Assembly: GCF_020687825.1 (NCBI RefSeq)
Contig: NZ_JAJEWP010000001.1
Span: forward strand, 914,433-978,432
DNA: 64,000 nucleotides
From: Fluctibacter halophilus
Lineage (GTDB): Bacteria; Pseudomonadota; Gammaproteobacteria; Enterobacterales; Alteromonadaceae
Direction: 5' to 3'
Both the position numbers and the translations under genes were made by a program. The notes beneath the pieces are model-generated. The model was not told the origin of the DNA, did not search any database, and saw only the letters and a program-made list of their open reading frames with translations. Numbering within the stretch: the stretch's first letter is position 1; every line of letters starts with the position of its first letter. Of this stretch, positions 18,503-27,591 are shown one piece after another.

Positions 18503-20317
18503 ATGCGAATAATAAGACCGAGCTTGGTTGGCGTTGTGGCCACACTGATGTTGTTAACTTCCTCAGCGTTTGCCAACACCATCGCCGATGCACAAGATTA
18601 CCTGGCAACCCACGATGTCAAAACCTACGACTGCCCTGATGCAGATGCGATTGATGGGTTGAACACCTATTTGCAACTGGAAGGGTTGCCAATCGAGTTG
18701 CACCAGCGCTTACTGGTTGAAAAATCACACTGGATGATTTGTATGGGTCAGTACAGTGAGGCTAAACGTCAGTTGGAAGGTTTGTTGTCCAGTGATTATT
18801 TGTCGCAGGGATCGGAAGCTCACGTGAACGCACTGTACCAGATGGGCTTTATCCTCGATGTGTTGGAACAACCCGGTCGTTGTGACTATTACGCGCAAGC
18901 GGAAGCCGGCGCCAAAGATCGTTTCTCGGACGTTTATCTCAGTGCCCAGCTTGGCCAGATCACGGTGTGTGACAGCTATGGCTCAGCAGAAGGGATCAAG
19001 CTCGGACGCCTGTATGCGTTGCTGGAGTTGTATGCCAATCAAGGCGACAAGGCGGCGATTGCGCACATTCATAACAATATCGGCTTGTTATACGGCGCGT
19101 TGGGGCAACATGTGTTAGCCGCGGAGCAGTTTGAAAAGTCTTACCAGATAGGGCTGGATGTCTACGAGAGCAGTAACCTGCTGGCCACTCTGATCAGTGT
19201 TATCACCTCGCAGATGGCGGCGGGGGATTTTGACGGCGCCCGCGCCAGTATTGAAGAATTCAAACGTCAGAATGTGTCAGTCAATACACCCTTGACCAAT
19301 GTCTGGTTACATTTTGCCGAGGCAGGCTATTACTACCGTACCGGTAACTATGATGAGTTACGCAACAGTCTGGCAAAGTGGCAGGTGTATTTGCCGCAGG
19401 TGAAAAATCAATTAATGGCGGGTTACTACCGTTGGTACAACGCGGCTTTGTGCCTGAATGAAAAGAACATACCTTGCCTGGAGGATTTTCTTCAGCAGGA
19501 ACGGGAAGCGCCGGAAAGCTATCGCAGCCAGGTGAGCAAAAATAAAGACTACTTGCGCATGCAGGTAGACATACAACTGTTGCTGGGCAACGTGGAAGCG
19601 GCGCGCGCCCAGTTCGATGTGTTCGCCGATACCATGCTGAACAAAACCATGGATCAGCAGGCGTCCGGAAAAGTCCTCGGTGTTGCCAATTTGCACAATC
19701 AGATACTGGCTTTGGAGAACAACCTGGCGCAAGCCCGCAATGAACAATGGTGGTCAAATGCGATGGTCATGTTTGGCTTCGTAGTGTTGATGGCGTTGCT
19801 GATGTATTTGCTGCGTCGCCAGTACGTCGCCCGGATCAGTCTTGATCCGTTTACCGGATTGCATAATCGTCGTAGCGTGACCAATGCCATCAAGCGCGTC
19901 CCGGCCCCGTCAAAAGACAAAACCAATGCGTTGGCGTTATTCGACCTGGACAATTTTATCCGTTCCCATCATGCCATCGCCCAATGGCGTGAAGATCACG
20001 TCCTGCGTCAGATTGCCAATACCCTACAACAAGTGACCCGTGATCGTGATCTGGTTGGCCGTCTGGCACCCCGGCAGTTCATTCTGTGCCTGACCAATCT
20101 GGAAGAGACCACTGCGGTCGCATTTTTTGAGCGCATGCGGGAAGCACTGGAACACTCCATCATGAACATGGAAACCGGCGAAACGGTCAGTCTTAAGTCC
20201 AGTATGAGTATTTATGTCAGCACCGAAGGGTTTGACGATCTGGATGATATTCTGGCTGACATGCAATCGGCGTTGGACAAAAACAGCGCACAAACCGCGC
20301 AGGCAATGCAATCATGA
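18503..20317 (+). CDS. TPR sensor protein with degenerate GGDEF domain
   Basis: The 604-residue protein has a signal peptide (LMLLTSSAFANT) and a periplasmic TPR-like helical region (about 30–400, with IAHIHNNIGLLYGALGQHVL). One membrane helix follows (about 417–436), then a cytoplasmic GGDEF-fold domain starting DPFTGLHNRR near residue 448. At the active-site position the sequence is APRQF (522–526) instead of GGDEF/GGEEF, so diguanylate cyclase activity is not expected and a c-di-GMP- or GTP-sensing or protein-binding role is more likely. It overlaps the next gene by 4 bp (ATGA) and probably forms an operon with it. Confidence 0.88.
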   Translation: MRIIRPSLVGVVATLMLLTSSAFANTIADAQDYLATHDVKTYDCPDADAIDGLNTYLQLEGLPIELHQRLLVEKSHWMICMGQYSEAKRQLEGLLSSDYLSQGSEAHVNALYQMGFILDVLEQPGRCDYYAQAEAGAKDRFSDVYLSAQLGQITVCDSYGSAEGIKLGRLYALLELYANQGDKAAIAHIHNNIGLLYGALGQHVLAAEQFEKSYQIGLDVYESSNLLATLISVITSQMAAGDFDGARASIEEFKRQNVSVNTPLTNVWLHFAEAGYYYRTGNYDELRNSLAKWQVYLPQVKNQLMAGYYRWYNAALCLNEKNIPCLEDFLQQEREAPESYRSQVSKNKDYLRMQVDIQLLLGNVEAARAQFDVFADTMLNKTMDQQASGKVLGVANLHNQILALENNLAQARNEQWWSNAMVMFGFVVLMALLMYLLRRQYVARISLDPFTGLHNRRSVTNAIKRVPAPSKDKTNALALFDLDNFIRSHHAIAQWREDHVLRQIANTLQQVTRDRDLVGRLAPRQFILCLTNLEETTAVAFFERMREALEHSIMNMETGETVSLKSSMSIYVSTEGFDDLDDILADMQSALDKNSAQTAQAMQS

Positions 20318-20739
20318 ACATAACGCTGGCGAGACACGCCGAACACTATCAATTTGCTGCACAGGTGCTGCATGAGCTGAGGCCACACCTTAGCGAGCAG
20401 GCCATTGAAAAGCAGATTGCCGTGCAGGCACAGCAGGGGTTTCAGGTCGCTATTGCCTGGCAAGATGAGCGAGCTGTCGGCGTTGCGGGTTACTGGATTC
20501 AGCACAAGTTAGCGTGGGGAAAACACGTTTACATAGACGATTTGGTTACCTTACCGGCTTGTCGTGGCCAGGGCGTTGGGGAACATCTGCTGTCTTTCGT
20601 CTGTGAGCAGGGCAAAGCGCAGCAGTGCGTCTCCCTTCATCTGGATTCCGGCGTGCAGCGCTTTGACGCCCACCGCTTCTATTTGCGCCACGGTATGCGC
20701 ATTGCCAGTCACCATTTTTGCAGTGACCTTGTGCCGTGA
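20314..20739 (+). CDS. GNAT-family N-acetyltransferase
   Basis: The 141-residue protein has the GNAT fold. VYIDDLVTLPACRGQGVGEHLL contains the acetyl-CoA pyrophosphate-binding motif R/Q-x-x-G-x-G/A, followed by the C-terminal strand and HRFYLRHGMRI. Target substrate is unknown. Its ATG overlaps the stop of the TPR-GGDEF gene by four bases, and its stop overlaps the GTG of the next gene, so the three are translationally coupled. Confidence 0.9.
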   Translation: MNITLARHAEHYQFAAQVLHELRPHLSEQAIEKQIAVQAQQGFQVAIAWQDERAVGVAGYWIQHKLAWGKHVYIDDLVTLPACRGQGVGEHLLSFVCEQGKAQQCVSLHLDSGVQRFDAHRFYLRHGMRIASHHFCSDLVP

Positions 20740-21212
20740 GTCAGCCGAATATCCATCCACGACATTTTGCCGATGACGGTCGTGCAACCGTTCCATCTTT
20801 GATGTGGATAGCCTGTCTATGGGTTATGCGTGGCTGGTTGGTGTTGGTCTTTGCATTGAGTTCCCGGCAGCAAACGGAACAACTGCTGGTTGTTTTTTAT
20901 CCACGACCTGAACAATTGTTGCAAGGAATGGCGCCAGGGGCGATTGCCCTGATCGTGTGTTTGTTGATGGCGTTTCATCGTCGTTTGCTGGATAGAGGCT
21001 GGACCGCCTGGGTTGCGTTGTGCAGACCGTTGATAGTGCTGGGACTTTTGGCTGATGCATCGCTGTTGTTGTGGCAGTCCTCCCACCATCATTGGCAGTT
21101 TTCCTGGGGCGTTGCGACCGGATTATGGTTTGATGCGATGTTGTTAGTGTGGCTTCTGCGCAGCGAGCGTCTGCAATGGATGTTATCAGACTGGCGAAGC
21201 CACAAGGGTTAG
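20736..21212 (+). CDS. Integral membrane protein, DUF2919-like
   Basis: The 158-residue product has four predicted membrane helices (around residues 21–42, 65–82, 91–112 and 120–142). The pattern of a soluble N-terminus followed by four helices, with FYPRPEQLLQGMAPG, recalls the DUF2919/YfeZ family. Function is unknown. It starts with GTG overlapping the GNAT stop by 4 bp. The assignment rests on recall of family layout, not on a search. Confidence 0.75.
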   Translation: MSQPNIHPRHFADDGRATVPSLMWIACLWVMRGWLVLVFALSSRQQTEQLLVVFYPRPEQLLQGMAPGAIALIVCLLMAFHRRLLDRGWTAWVALCRPLIVLGLLADASLLLWQSSHHHWQFSWGVATGLWFDAMLLVWLLRSERLQWMLSDWRSHKG

Positions 21213-21215
21213 GCC

Positions 21216-21635
21216 TTATTGCACGCTATTGCCAATGGCCTGGTCGAAATAGTGTTTGACACTCACCTGGCTGTCATTAACCAGACGCTGATAACAGATC
21301 CCGGCAAACGCATAGCTTTTTCCTGCATATTCCAGCACCACATAGGGGGCGTCTGGATCTGACACGTCGTAATGCCAGTTGCCGCCCACACGATGGCGAA
21401 ACACTTCGCCTACGTACGCACCGTAAATATTACACAGTGTAAACACCATGTTGTCTTCCAACGCACTGTCTTTATAGCGGTCGATCCAGGACAACAGCAC
21501 ATCATCAACCAACGCAATGCTTTCTGGACTGCCGTCCAGGGTTAGCTGGAATTCTTCCCGGGTGGTATTGATGGCATTTTGTGCGCTGTCGGCCATCAAT
21601 GCGGTAATTTCTTCTTGGGTCATTGCATCTGTCAT
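21216..21635 (-). CDS. Conserved hypothetical protein (DUF3806-like)
   Basis: The 139-residue soluble acidic protein has a central motif GAYVGEVFRHRVGGNWHYD. This recalls the DUF3806-type domain, where a helix plus G-x-W motif recurs. No signal peptide or catalytic residues are seen. It overlaps the end of the upstream LysR gene by four bases (ATGA) and is therefore co-translated with that regulator. Function is unknown. Confidence 0.75.
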   Translation of the reverse strand: MTDAMTQEEITALMADSAQNAINTTREEFQLTLDGSPESIALVDDVLLSWIDRYKDSALEDNMVFTLCNIYGAYVGEVFRHRVGGNWHYDVSDPDAPYVVLEYAGKSYAFAGICYQRLVNDSQVSVKHYFDQAIGNSVQ

Positions 21636-22561
21636 GGGTTGTTCCCCGTGGTTGCGGTGTTGTCATCCTGACGGATAACCTGTCGGTTACTCAGGATCAA
21701 ATCATAAAGGAGTTGTGAACCTGGTCCAATGTTATCAGGGCGTGGTTTAACCAGATAGGACACCAGCCGTCGGAAGCTACTGCCATCGAGGTCCAGTTGT
21801 TTTAGTAAGCCGTCTGCGAGATGAGGCTGCACCACGTGTTCCGGTAACCAGCAAAAGCCAATACCCTGCAACAGCAAGTCGACGGCGGTGTGAAACTGGC
21901 TGACGGTCCAGCGGGCTTCTGATTTCAGCCAACCCTGTTTTTCATCCGGTGATTGGGACGTATCCGCAATCACAAGTTGAAGGTGTTGTGATAATTCGTT
22001 CGGATCGATGGGACCGGATGTTTGGCTAAGAGGATGCTCAGGATGACATACCAGTAGAAAGTTGACCTGGGCAATCACCTCACCCAGGTGCCCCTTGGGG
22101 ACGTGGTGACTAATGACCAGATCGGCCCAGCCCTGGGTAATGGCTTCTTCAGTGCCGGTAATCACCGTATCGATGATCTTCAGGCGGCTTCCCCGACACT
22201 CGGGTAAAAACTGTTGTAGTGACGGGTAGAGCAGGGAACGGGGAAAAGCGAGATCGACCGCAAGGGTGATTTCTGGCTCCCAATGTTGCTGAATATTGGC
22301 CGCCAGTGACTCCAGATCCTGAACATTTTGGGTCAAATGACGGGAGCGTCGCAGCATCACTTCGCCGGCTTCGGTCAGGTAGGCTTTGCGTCCACGTACT
22401 TCAAGCAACTGCACCCCAAGCTGACTTTGCAATTTGGCCACCGCATGATTGAGACTGGATTGGCTTTTATTCAGCTTTTCCGCCGCGTGGGCGTAGCCAC
22501 CGTGGTCAACAACCGCCTGTAGGATACGCCATTGCTCCAGTGTCGTTTTGGGCCGGTACAT
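21632..22561 (-). CDS. LysR-family transcriptional regulator
   Basis: The 309-residue regulator has an N-terminal winged HTH (ILQAVVDHGGYAHAAEKLNK then SQSSLNHAVAKLQSQLGV) and a LysR effector domain. The QSSLNHAV recognition helix is of the subgroup with Asn/His at the second half. It is transcribed with the DUF3806-like gene and divergently from the DedA-like gene at 22680, which makes that gene and its own operon the obvious candidate targets. The effector is unknown. Confidence 0.9.
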   Translation of the reverse strand: MYRPKTTLEQWRILQAVVDHGGYAHAAEKLNKSQSSLNHAVAKLQSQLGVQLLEVRGRKAYLTEAGEVMLRRSRHLTQNVQDLESLAANIQQHWEPEITLAVDLAFPRSLLYPSLQQFLPECRGSRLKIIDTVITGTEEAITQGWADLVISHHVPKGHLGEVIAQVNFLLVCHPEHPLSQTSGPIDPNELSQHLQLVIADTSQSPDEKQGWLKSEARWTVSQFHTAVDLLLQGIGFCWLPEHVVQPHLADGLLKQLDLDGSSFRRLVSYLVKPRPDNIGPGSQLLYDLILSNRQVIRQDDNTATTGNNP

Positions 22562-22679
22562 GGATAATTGTTCTATTTTTTAGAAAGTTACTCTCATGCT
22601 AGCGGTTAGCGTAACAATTTGCAACGCAGCCATGATCTCGAAGCTTTGCCGGGCCGTAAACGTACGGGTGGAGGATATC

Positions 22680-23318
22680 ATGCACCTGAAAAGCCTTTTG
22701 CCGGCCAGCGCGTTATTGGTGGCCAGCGCTTTCTATTTTGCTACCCAATCCGGCGCATTGGCGCCCGGCGACGTATTGCTCGAGCAACTGCAACATTATC
22801 TGAACGATGCGTTTGTGCCGGTGCTTTTTTTGATCATCCTGCTTGAGTCGATCATGTATGTTGGGTTCTATTTTCCGGGACAGTTTTTTGCTGTGCTGTT
22901 GGTGATTGCCGTGTCGCCTACGTTCGAGGGAGTACTCGGCCTGACCGTTGCGATGGTGGCGGCGGCTACTGTTGGTTCGGCGATCAATTTTTACCTTGGC
23001 CGCGTTTGTGCAAGACCGCAGCAAAGGCATCAGCAATGGCGACTCAAACAGTTGCTGCCGGCGATGATCCACATGAATGGCCTGGCGTTCTATATGTTCA
23101 GTCAGGGGGCCAATGGTGCTCCCTGGCGTATCGTGTGGCTGGCGGGCCTTTTCAACCTGCCGTACTATTTGCTGCTGGTATCAGTCACCGTGATGTTCAG
23201 CAATGACATTATGGGCATGGCTGAGGATCCGCGCATTATTCTTGTTTTGCTGGCGACCTGGCTAATCATTGCCAGCTGGCTGGATATCAAACGCTGGCGA
23301 CAACAACGTCAGTCCTGA
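22680..23318 (+). CDS. DedA/VTT-domain-like membrane protein
   Basis: The 212-residue polytopic membrane protein has a hydrophobic N-terminus and the segment LESIMYVGFYFPGQFFAVLLVIA, then GSAINFYLGR. This resembles the re-entrant loop and conserved Gly/Arg of DedA-family (SNARE-associated/VTT) proteins implicated in lipid flipping. The loop after the Arg is short and Gln/Arg-rich compared with classical DedA. Start 22680 has GGAGG five bases upstream. An ATG at 22596 is open but not needed. Its 3' end overlaps the convergent tcdA by 10 bp. Confidence 0.75.
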   Translation: MHLKSLLPASALLVASAFYFATQSGALAPGDVLLEQLQHYLNDAFVPVLFLIILLESIMYVGFYFPGQFFAVLLVIAVSPTFEGVLGLTVAMVAAATVGSAINFYLGRVCARPQQRHQQWRLKQLLPAMIHMNGLAFYMFSQGANGAPWRIVWLAGLFNLPYYLLLVSVTVMFSNDIMGMAEDPRIILVLLATWLIIASWLDIKRWRQQRQS

Positions 23319-24100
23319 GGCAGGGTTTTAGCCAGGTATTTGTCAATCGCACGGGCTGCGGCGATAAAGCCGAAGGTACCGGTCACCATCACTGAGGCGC
23401 CAAACCCGTTATTACAGTCCAGTTTTACACTGCCATCTGCCAACCGTTTGGTATGGCATACGCTACCGTCAGGTTGGGGGTACTTCAATTGCTCGGTGGA
23501 GTAAACACATTCGATACCGAAACGCCGTTTGGGATTGGTGCTGAAACGATGAAAACGGCGCAGCTCACTGCGTAATTTTGCCGCCAGTGGATCCTGTGTG
23601 GTTTTACTCAAATCTGCCACGGTGATCTGGGTGGGGTCGGTTTGTCCGCCGGCGCCGCCGACGGTAATGACCGGGATTTTATGGCGCTTGCAATGGGCGA
23701 TGATGGCCGCCTTGGCTTTGATACTGTCGGTGGCATCAATGACGACATCAAAATCTTTGCTCAATGTTTCGCTGACGTTATCCGGGGTCACAAAGTCTTC
23801 GACCGCATGTAGCGTGCATTCGGGGTTGATCAGGGCTATCCGCTGCGCCATCGTGTCGACTTTGGCGCTGCCCACGGTGTTGGACAGGGCATGGATTTGA
23901 CGGTTGGTGTTGGTCACACATATGTCATCCAGATCGATGAGTGTCAGTGTGCCGACTGCACTTCTTGCCAACGCTTCAGCCGTCCAGCTACCTACACCAC
24001 CAATACCGATAACACAGAAGTGTGCGGTGCGCAGGGCTTCGGTTTGCGCCTGGCCATACAGGCGTTGTGTACCGCCAAATCGTTGGTTATAGTCTGTCAT
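23309..24100 (-). CDS. tcdA: tRNA threonylcarbamoyladenosine dehydratase TcdA (CsdL)
   Basis: The 263-residue E1-like enzyme uses ATP to cyclise t6A37 of tRNA to ct6A. It has the NNRFGGT-like start (NQRFGGTQRLYG), the nucleotide-binding loop GIGGVGSW, TLIDLDDICVTNTNRQ, and the family tract GGAGGQTDPTQI. Length agrees with E. coli TcdA (268). Possible ATGs at 24112 and 24151 exist. 24100 fits the family N-terminus, though the Shine-Dalgarno is weak. Convergent overlap with the DedA-like gene. Confidence 0.93.
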   Translation of the reverse strand: MTDYNQRFGGTQRLYGQAQTEALRTAHFCVIGIGGVGSWTAEALARSAVGTLTLIDLDDICVTNTNRQIHALSNTVGSAKVDTMAQRIALINPECTLHAVEDFVTPDNVSETLSKDFDVVIDATDSIKAKAAIIAHCKRHKIPVITVGGAGGQTDPTQITVADLSKTTQDPLAAKLRSELRRFHRFSTNPKRRFGIECVYSTEQLKYPQPDGSVCHTKRLADGSVKLDCNNGFGASVMVTGTFGFIAAARAIDKYLAKTLPQD

Positions 24101-24174
24101 CCCATTTCTCATCAATTGATCCGAAGCCATTATATCAGGCCTGGCGGACAACTTTTCAATGTGGGTGATTGATT

Positions 24175-25374
24175 ATGCCGGCGATGGATATCATCGTGAT
24201 CGGTGCCGGTATTGTCGGCGCCGCCACCGCAAGGGAGCTGCAGCAGCATTTACCGGGTCGTAAGATACTGGTGTTGGAAAAAGAAGCCCAATGTGCACAA
24301 CACCAGACCGGTCGCAATTCCGGAGTGATCCACGCGGGTGTGTACTATGCGCCCGGCAGCCTGAAAGCCCGATTGTGCCGCCAGGGGCTGGATCAGACCT
24401 TTGCCTTTTGTCAGCAGTATAATGTGCCGGTGGCACGTCCTGGCAAACTGCTGGTGGCGACCGACGATCGAGAATTAACGGCGATGGCAGTGTTGGCTGA
24501 ACGCGCCCGGTTAAATGATTTACACATTGAAACCCTGGATCAGCAGCAACTCAAACAACGTTTGCCAGAGGTCGCAGGTGTTGGCGCATTGTGGCTGTCG
24601 GCCACTGGCATTTGCGACTATCGCCAGATGACCCACGTATTGTTGGGGTTGTTTAAAGACGGTGGTGGTGATGTCATTTATGGTCAAAATGTACAGGGGA
24701 TCACTGAAACCGGGCAAGGTTGTCAAATCCATACCCAGGAACAGCGGTTTTCATGCAAGGTGTTGGTGAATTGTGCCGGTTTGTATGCCGACCATATTAT
24801 TCGTGCGCAAGGTCTGAAACCCGATTTTCAGATTGTACCGTTCAGGGGTGAATATTATGCGCTGCCAGCCCAAAAAGCGAAACCGATCAGGCATCTGGTA
24901 TATCCCATCCCCGATCCGGAATTGCCCTTTCTGGGCGTGCACCTTACGCCAATGATCGATGGGCAGGTGACCGTCGGGCCCAATGCGGTGTTTTCGGCCG
25001 GTCGTGAAAACTACAACAAACACCAGATGAATGTGCGTGAAGCACTGACCAGTTTATCTTTTGCCGGTACCTGGCGGATGTTGTGGCAACATCGTAACTA
25101 CATCGCCCGTGAATGGCGCTCGTCAATATCTCGCACGGCATACCTGCAAAAAGTGCAGCGTTATTACCCATCGCTGACGCTCAATGATTTAACCCCCTAC
25201 CCGAGTGGTATTCGCGCTCAGGCGATGCTCAAGGATGGCACGTTGTTGCATGACTTCCACTTTGAGGAAACCCCTTGTAGTGTGCATGTGGGTAACGCAC
25301 CATCACCCGCGGCAACGTCGTCGTTGCCGATTGCCAGCATGATTGCAAAGAAAGTTATCGAGCGATTAGCGTGA
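24175..25374 (+). CDS. lhgO: L-2-hydroxyglutarate oxidase/dehydrogenase LhgO
   Basis: This 399-residue FAD-dependent DAO-family enzyme oxidises L-2-hydroxyglutarate to 2-oxoglutarate, feeding electrons to the quinone pool in E. coli. The dinucleotide-binding motif is IVIGAGIVGAATARELQ. The family signature TGRNSGVIHAGVYYAPGSLK is present, and the C-terminal part has YPSGIRAQ and HVGNAPSPAATSSL. ATG at 24175 has GGTGA upstream. An in-frame TTG lies six bases earlier. The 3' end overlaps the convergent channel gene by 9 bp. Confidence 0.93.
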   Translation: MPAMDIIVIGAGIVGAATARELQQHLPGRKILVLEKEAQCAQHQTGRNSGVIHAGVYYAPGSLKARLCRQGLDQTFAFCQQYNVPVARPGKLLVATDDRELTAMAVLAERARLNDLHIETLDQQQLKQRLPEVAGVGALWLSATGICDYRQMTHVLLGLFKDGGGDVIYGQNVQGITETGQGCQIHTQEQRFSCKVLVNCAGLYADHIIRAQGLKPDFQIVPFRGEYYALPAQKAKPIRHLVYPIPDPELPFLGVHLTPMIDGQVTVGPNAVFSAGRENYNKHQMNVREALTSLSFAGTWRMLWQHRNYIAREWRSSISRTAYLQKVQRYYPSLTLNDLTPYPSGIRAQAMLKDGTLLHDFHFEETPCSVHVGNAPSPAATSSLPIASMIAKKVIERLA

Positions 25375-26343
25375 CATACGTTTAACAAACACCACCACAA
25401 ACAAGGCGATGGTAAAGCTGCCCAGAAAGGCTTCAATGACCGCAAAGAAACGGGTGATCCCGACCGGGGTAATATCGCCATAGCCCAAGGTGGTAAAGGT
25501 CACGACGGAGTAATAGCACGACAACAGAAAGCTGTTGAGGTTATCCGATACAGATGCATCCGGGCGATAAATCACCATCTCGCCGGAGTAATTCACGCCG
25601 AACAGAAAGTACCCCACCGCACAGAACATGATCAGCAAAATCGAAAACAGCACAGTATTTTCCGGTTTTTCGCCATAACCACACAACGTATCGACCAAAT
25701 GGGAGAACCACCAACGCAATGAGAAGCGTGGCAACAGGTGCCGCCTGACCCAAAGCTCTTTGTAGCTGTACTGACCAGCCAAACGAAACAGCCCTTGATC
25801 CTCGGCAGCCTTTTTGAGGTTACGGTATATCTCTTCGGCCTGTTCGAAGTGGTCAATGGCTTGTTTATGGTTACCTTGTCGGCGGTATTGTATGGCTTGC
25901 TTTTCCTGTGCCAGTCGCTTGCCCAGGTGCAAATTGTCCAACCTGGCATCTGCCAGTTTCACGCCAAGCAGGTTACAACCCTCAAGATCAGCGCAGTGAA
26001 GGTTGGCTTCGCACAGGTTGGCTTTCATCAACGACCCGTCTCGCAAGGTGATATTGAATAAATGGGCATGCTGCAAATTGGCGCGGTAGAAATCAGTGCC
26101 GGAAAAATCATAGCCATCGGCTTGGCCCCGGTTAACCAGGTTTACCCCGGCCAGGTTGGCTTTTTGCAGGTGCAAGCCTTGCGTCAGTCCGCCTTTGCGG
26201 GCATAGGACTCAAGCTTCTCGGCGAGCTTCATGTTGGCTTTATCGACCATCGGGTCGTGCCAAAAGCAGTATCCGTTGCCTAAATCGGTTTCCTTGCACC
26301 GCTCACCTGTGGGTGCTGTGAAACTGCATTGACTGTCGGGCAT
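25366..26343 (-). CDS. Pentapeptide-repeat potassium channel
   Basis: The 325-residue chimera has four parts. The N-terminus carries a possible metal site (Cys at 6, 16 and 26, with a nearby His in CFWHDP). Residues about 55–140 are pentapeptide repeats (A-N/D-L-x-x: ANLAGVNL, ANLCEANLHCADL). A helical TPR-like hairpin covers about 145–190 (QGNHKQAIDHFEQAEEIYRN). Two membrane helices surround a K+ selectivity filter TLGYGD (285–290). Two-helix Kir/KcsA-type topology would assemble as a tetramer in the inner membrane with the repeats in the cytoplasm. The gating signal is unknown. It is convergent with lhgO. Confidence 0.88.
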   Translation of the reverse strand: MPDSQCSFTAPTGERCKETDLGNGYCFWHDPMVDKANMKLAEKLESYARKGGLTQGLHLQKANLAGVNLVNRGQADGYDFSGTDFYRANLQHAHLFNITLRDGSLMKANLCEANLHCADLEGCNLLGVKLADARLDNLHLGKRLAQEKQAIQYRRQGNHKQAIDHFEQAEEIYRNLKKAAEDQGLFRLAGQYSYKELWVRRHLLPRFSLRWWFSHLVDTLCGYGEKPENTVLFSILLIMFCAVGYFLFGVNYSGEMVIYRPDASVSDNLNSFLLSCYYSVVTFTTLGYGDITPVGITRFFAVIEAFLGSFTIALFVVVFVKRMSR

Positions 26344-26504
26344 ACGTGTTGGTCTTGTCTTAGGCTAACCTCACTGTTGAGTGTAGCAGGCGTGCTCATG
26401 ATCGGATGATGTTGTTATTTTTTCGAAGGGTTTATTGAAAACTCTGCACTGTCTTCTCGTCACGGGCTTTGCTATTTATAAACTTCGTCGAAGAGGAGAA
26501 TACG

Positions 26505-27467
26505 ATGGGATTATTGGTAGATGGCCATTGGCAGGATCAATGGTATGACACAAAATCGAGCGGAGGTAAGTTTAAACGCCAGGCATCGCAGTTCCGTGAT
26601 GCTATCAGCGACTCGCCTGACGCCCGCTTTGCGCCGGAGTCCGGGCGCTATCACCTGTATGTATCCCTGGCGTGTCCATGGGCACACCGGACGCTGATTT
26701 TCAGGGCCCTCAAACAGCTGGACGCACACATCGATGTGTCAGTGGTGTCACCGGACATGCTGGAACACGGCTGGACCTTTGCTGAGTATCCTGGCACTAC
26801 GGGGGATAGATTATATGGCTGTGATTACCTGCATCAAATCTACACCCGGGCCAAACCGGACATTACCACCCGGGTGACGGTGCCCGTTTTGTGGGATAAG
26901 CACCATCAAACCATTGTCAGCAATGAATCGGCGGACATCATCCGCATGTTCAACTCCGCCTTCAATGGGCTAACCGGCAATCAGGATGATTACTATCCTC
27001 AGGCTCATCGACACGCCATCGATGAGATCAATCAGTTCGTTTACGACAACATCAACAACGGTGTTTACAAAACCGGTTTTGCGACCACCCAAGCGGCCTA
27101 TGAAGAGGCGTTTGAACAGTTATTTGCAGCACTGGATGAGGTTGAACACCGGTTGTCTGGGCAACGCTATCTGGTCGCCGATGTGTTGACCGAAGCAGAC
27201 TGGCGCTTGTTCACCACGTTGGTGCGGTTTGATGCAGTGTATGTCGGTCATTTCAAGTGTAACCGTCGTCGTATTGCCGATTATCCGGAGATATCCGACT
27301 ATCTGCGTCATCTCTACCAATATCCGGGCGTCAGTGAGACGGTCAATATGGATCATATCAAGCGTCACTATTATTTTAGCCACACCATGATCAACCCAAC
27401 CCAGATTGTACCTAAAGGACCGGCGCTGGATTTAGAACAACCCTCAAAGCGCAATCAGGGTGGTTAA
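26505..27467 (+). CDS. yqjG: Glutathionyl-hydroquinone reductase (YqjG/Xi-class GST)
   Basis: The 320-residue Xi-class glutathione transferase reduces S-glutathionyl-hydroquinones and related conjugates. The catalytic Cys is in SLACPWAHR. The preceding segment F-x-R-x-x-S-x-F-R and the FPYLW-equivalent region are typical, and the C-terminal helical domain ends HYYFSHTMINPTQIVPKGP, a signature of the family. Start 26505 follows GAGGAGAATACG. An ATG 36 bases upstream has no such site. Monocistronic. Confidence 0.93.
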   Translation: MGLLVDGHWQDQWYDTKSSGGKFKRQASQFRDAISDSPDARFAPESGRYHLYVSLACPWAHRTLIFRALKQLDAHIDVSVVSPDMLEHGWTFAEYPGTTGDRLYGCDYLHQIYTRAKPDITTRVTVPVLWDKHHQTIVSNESADIIRMFNSAFNGLTGNQDDYYPQAHRHAIDEINQFVYDNINNGVYKTGFATTQAAYEEAFEQLFAALDEVEHRLSGQRYLVADVLTEADWRLFTTLVRFDAVYVGHFKCNRRRIADYPEISDYLRHLYQYPGVSETVNMDHIKRHYYFSHTMINPTQIVPKGPALDLEQPSKRNQGG

Positions 27468-27591
27468 GAGATGCGCGATTCGTGCGTTTTGCGGCTGTGC
27501 TAATTGATTGTTGGTCCGCGCTCGCATAACATGCTTTTCATGCACTGGGTGGCACTCAGCCAGCCATTGATTATTGTAAAAGGAAGCATGC

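Noticed and set aside
26344-26504. Possible small gene before the glutathionyl-hydroquinone reductase
   Set aside because: The only open frame is a short extension of the reductase gene without its own ribosome binding site.
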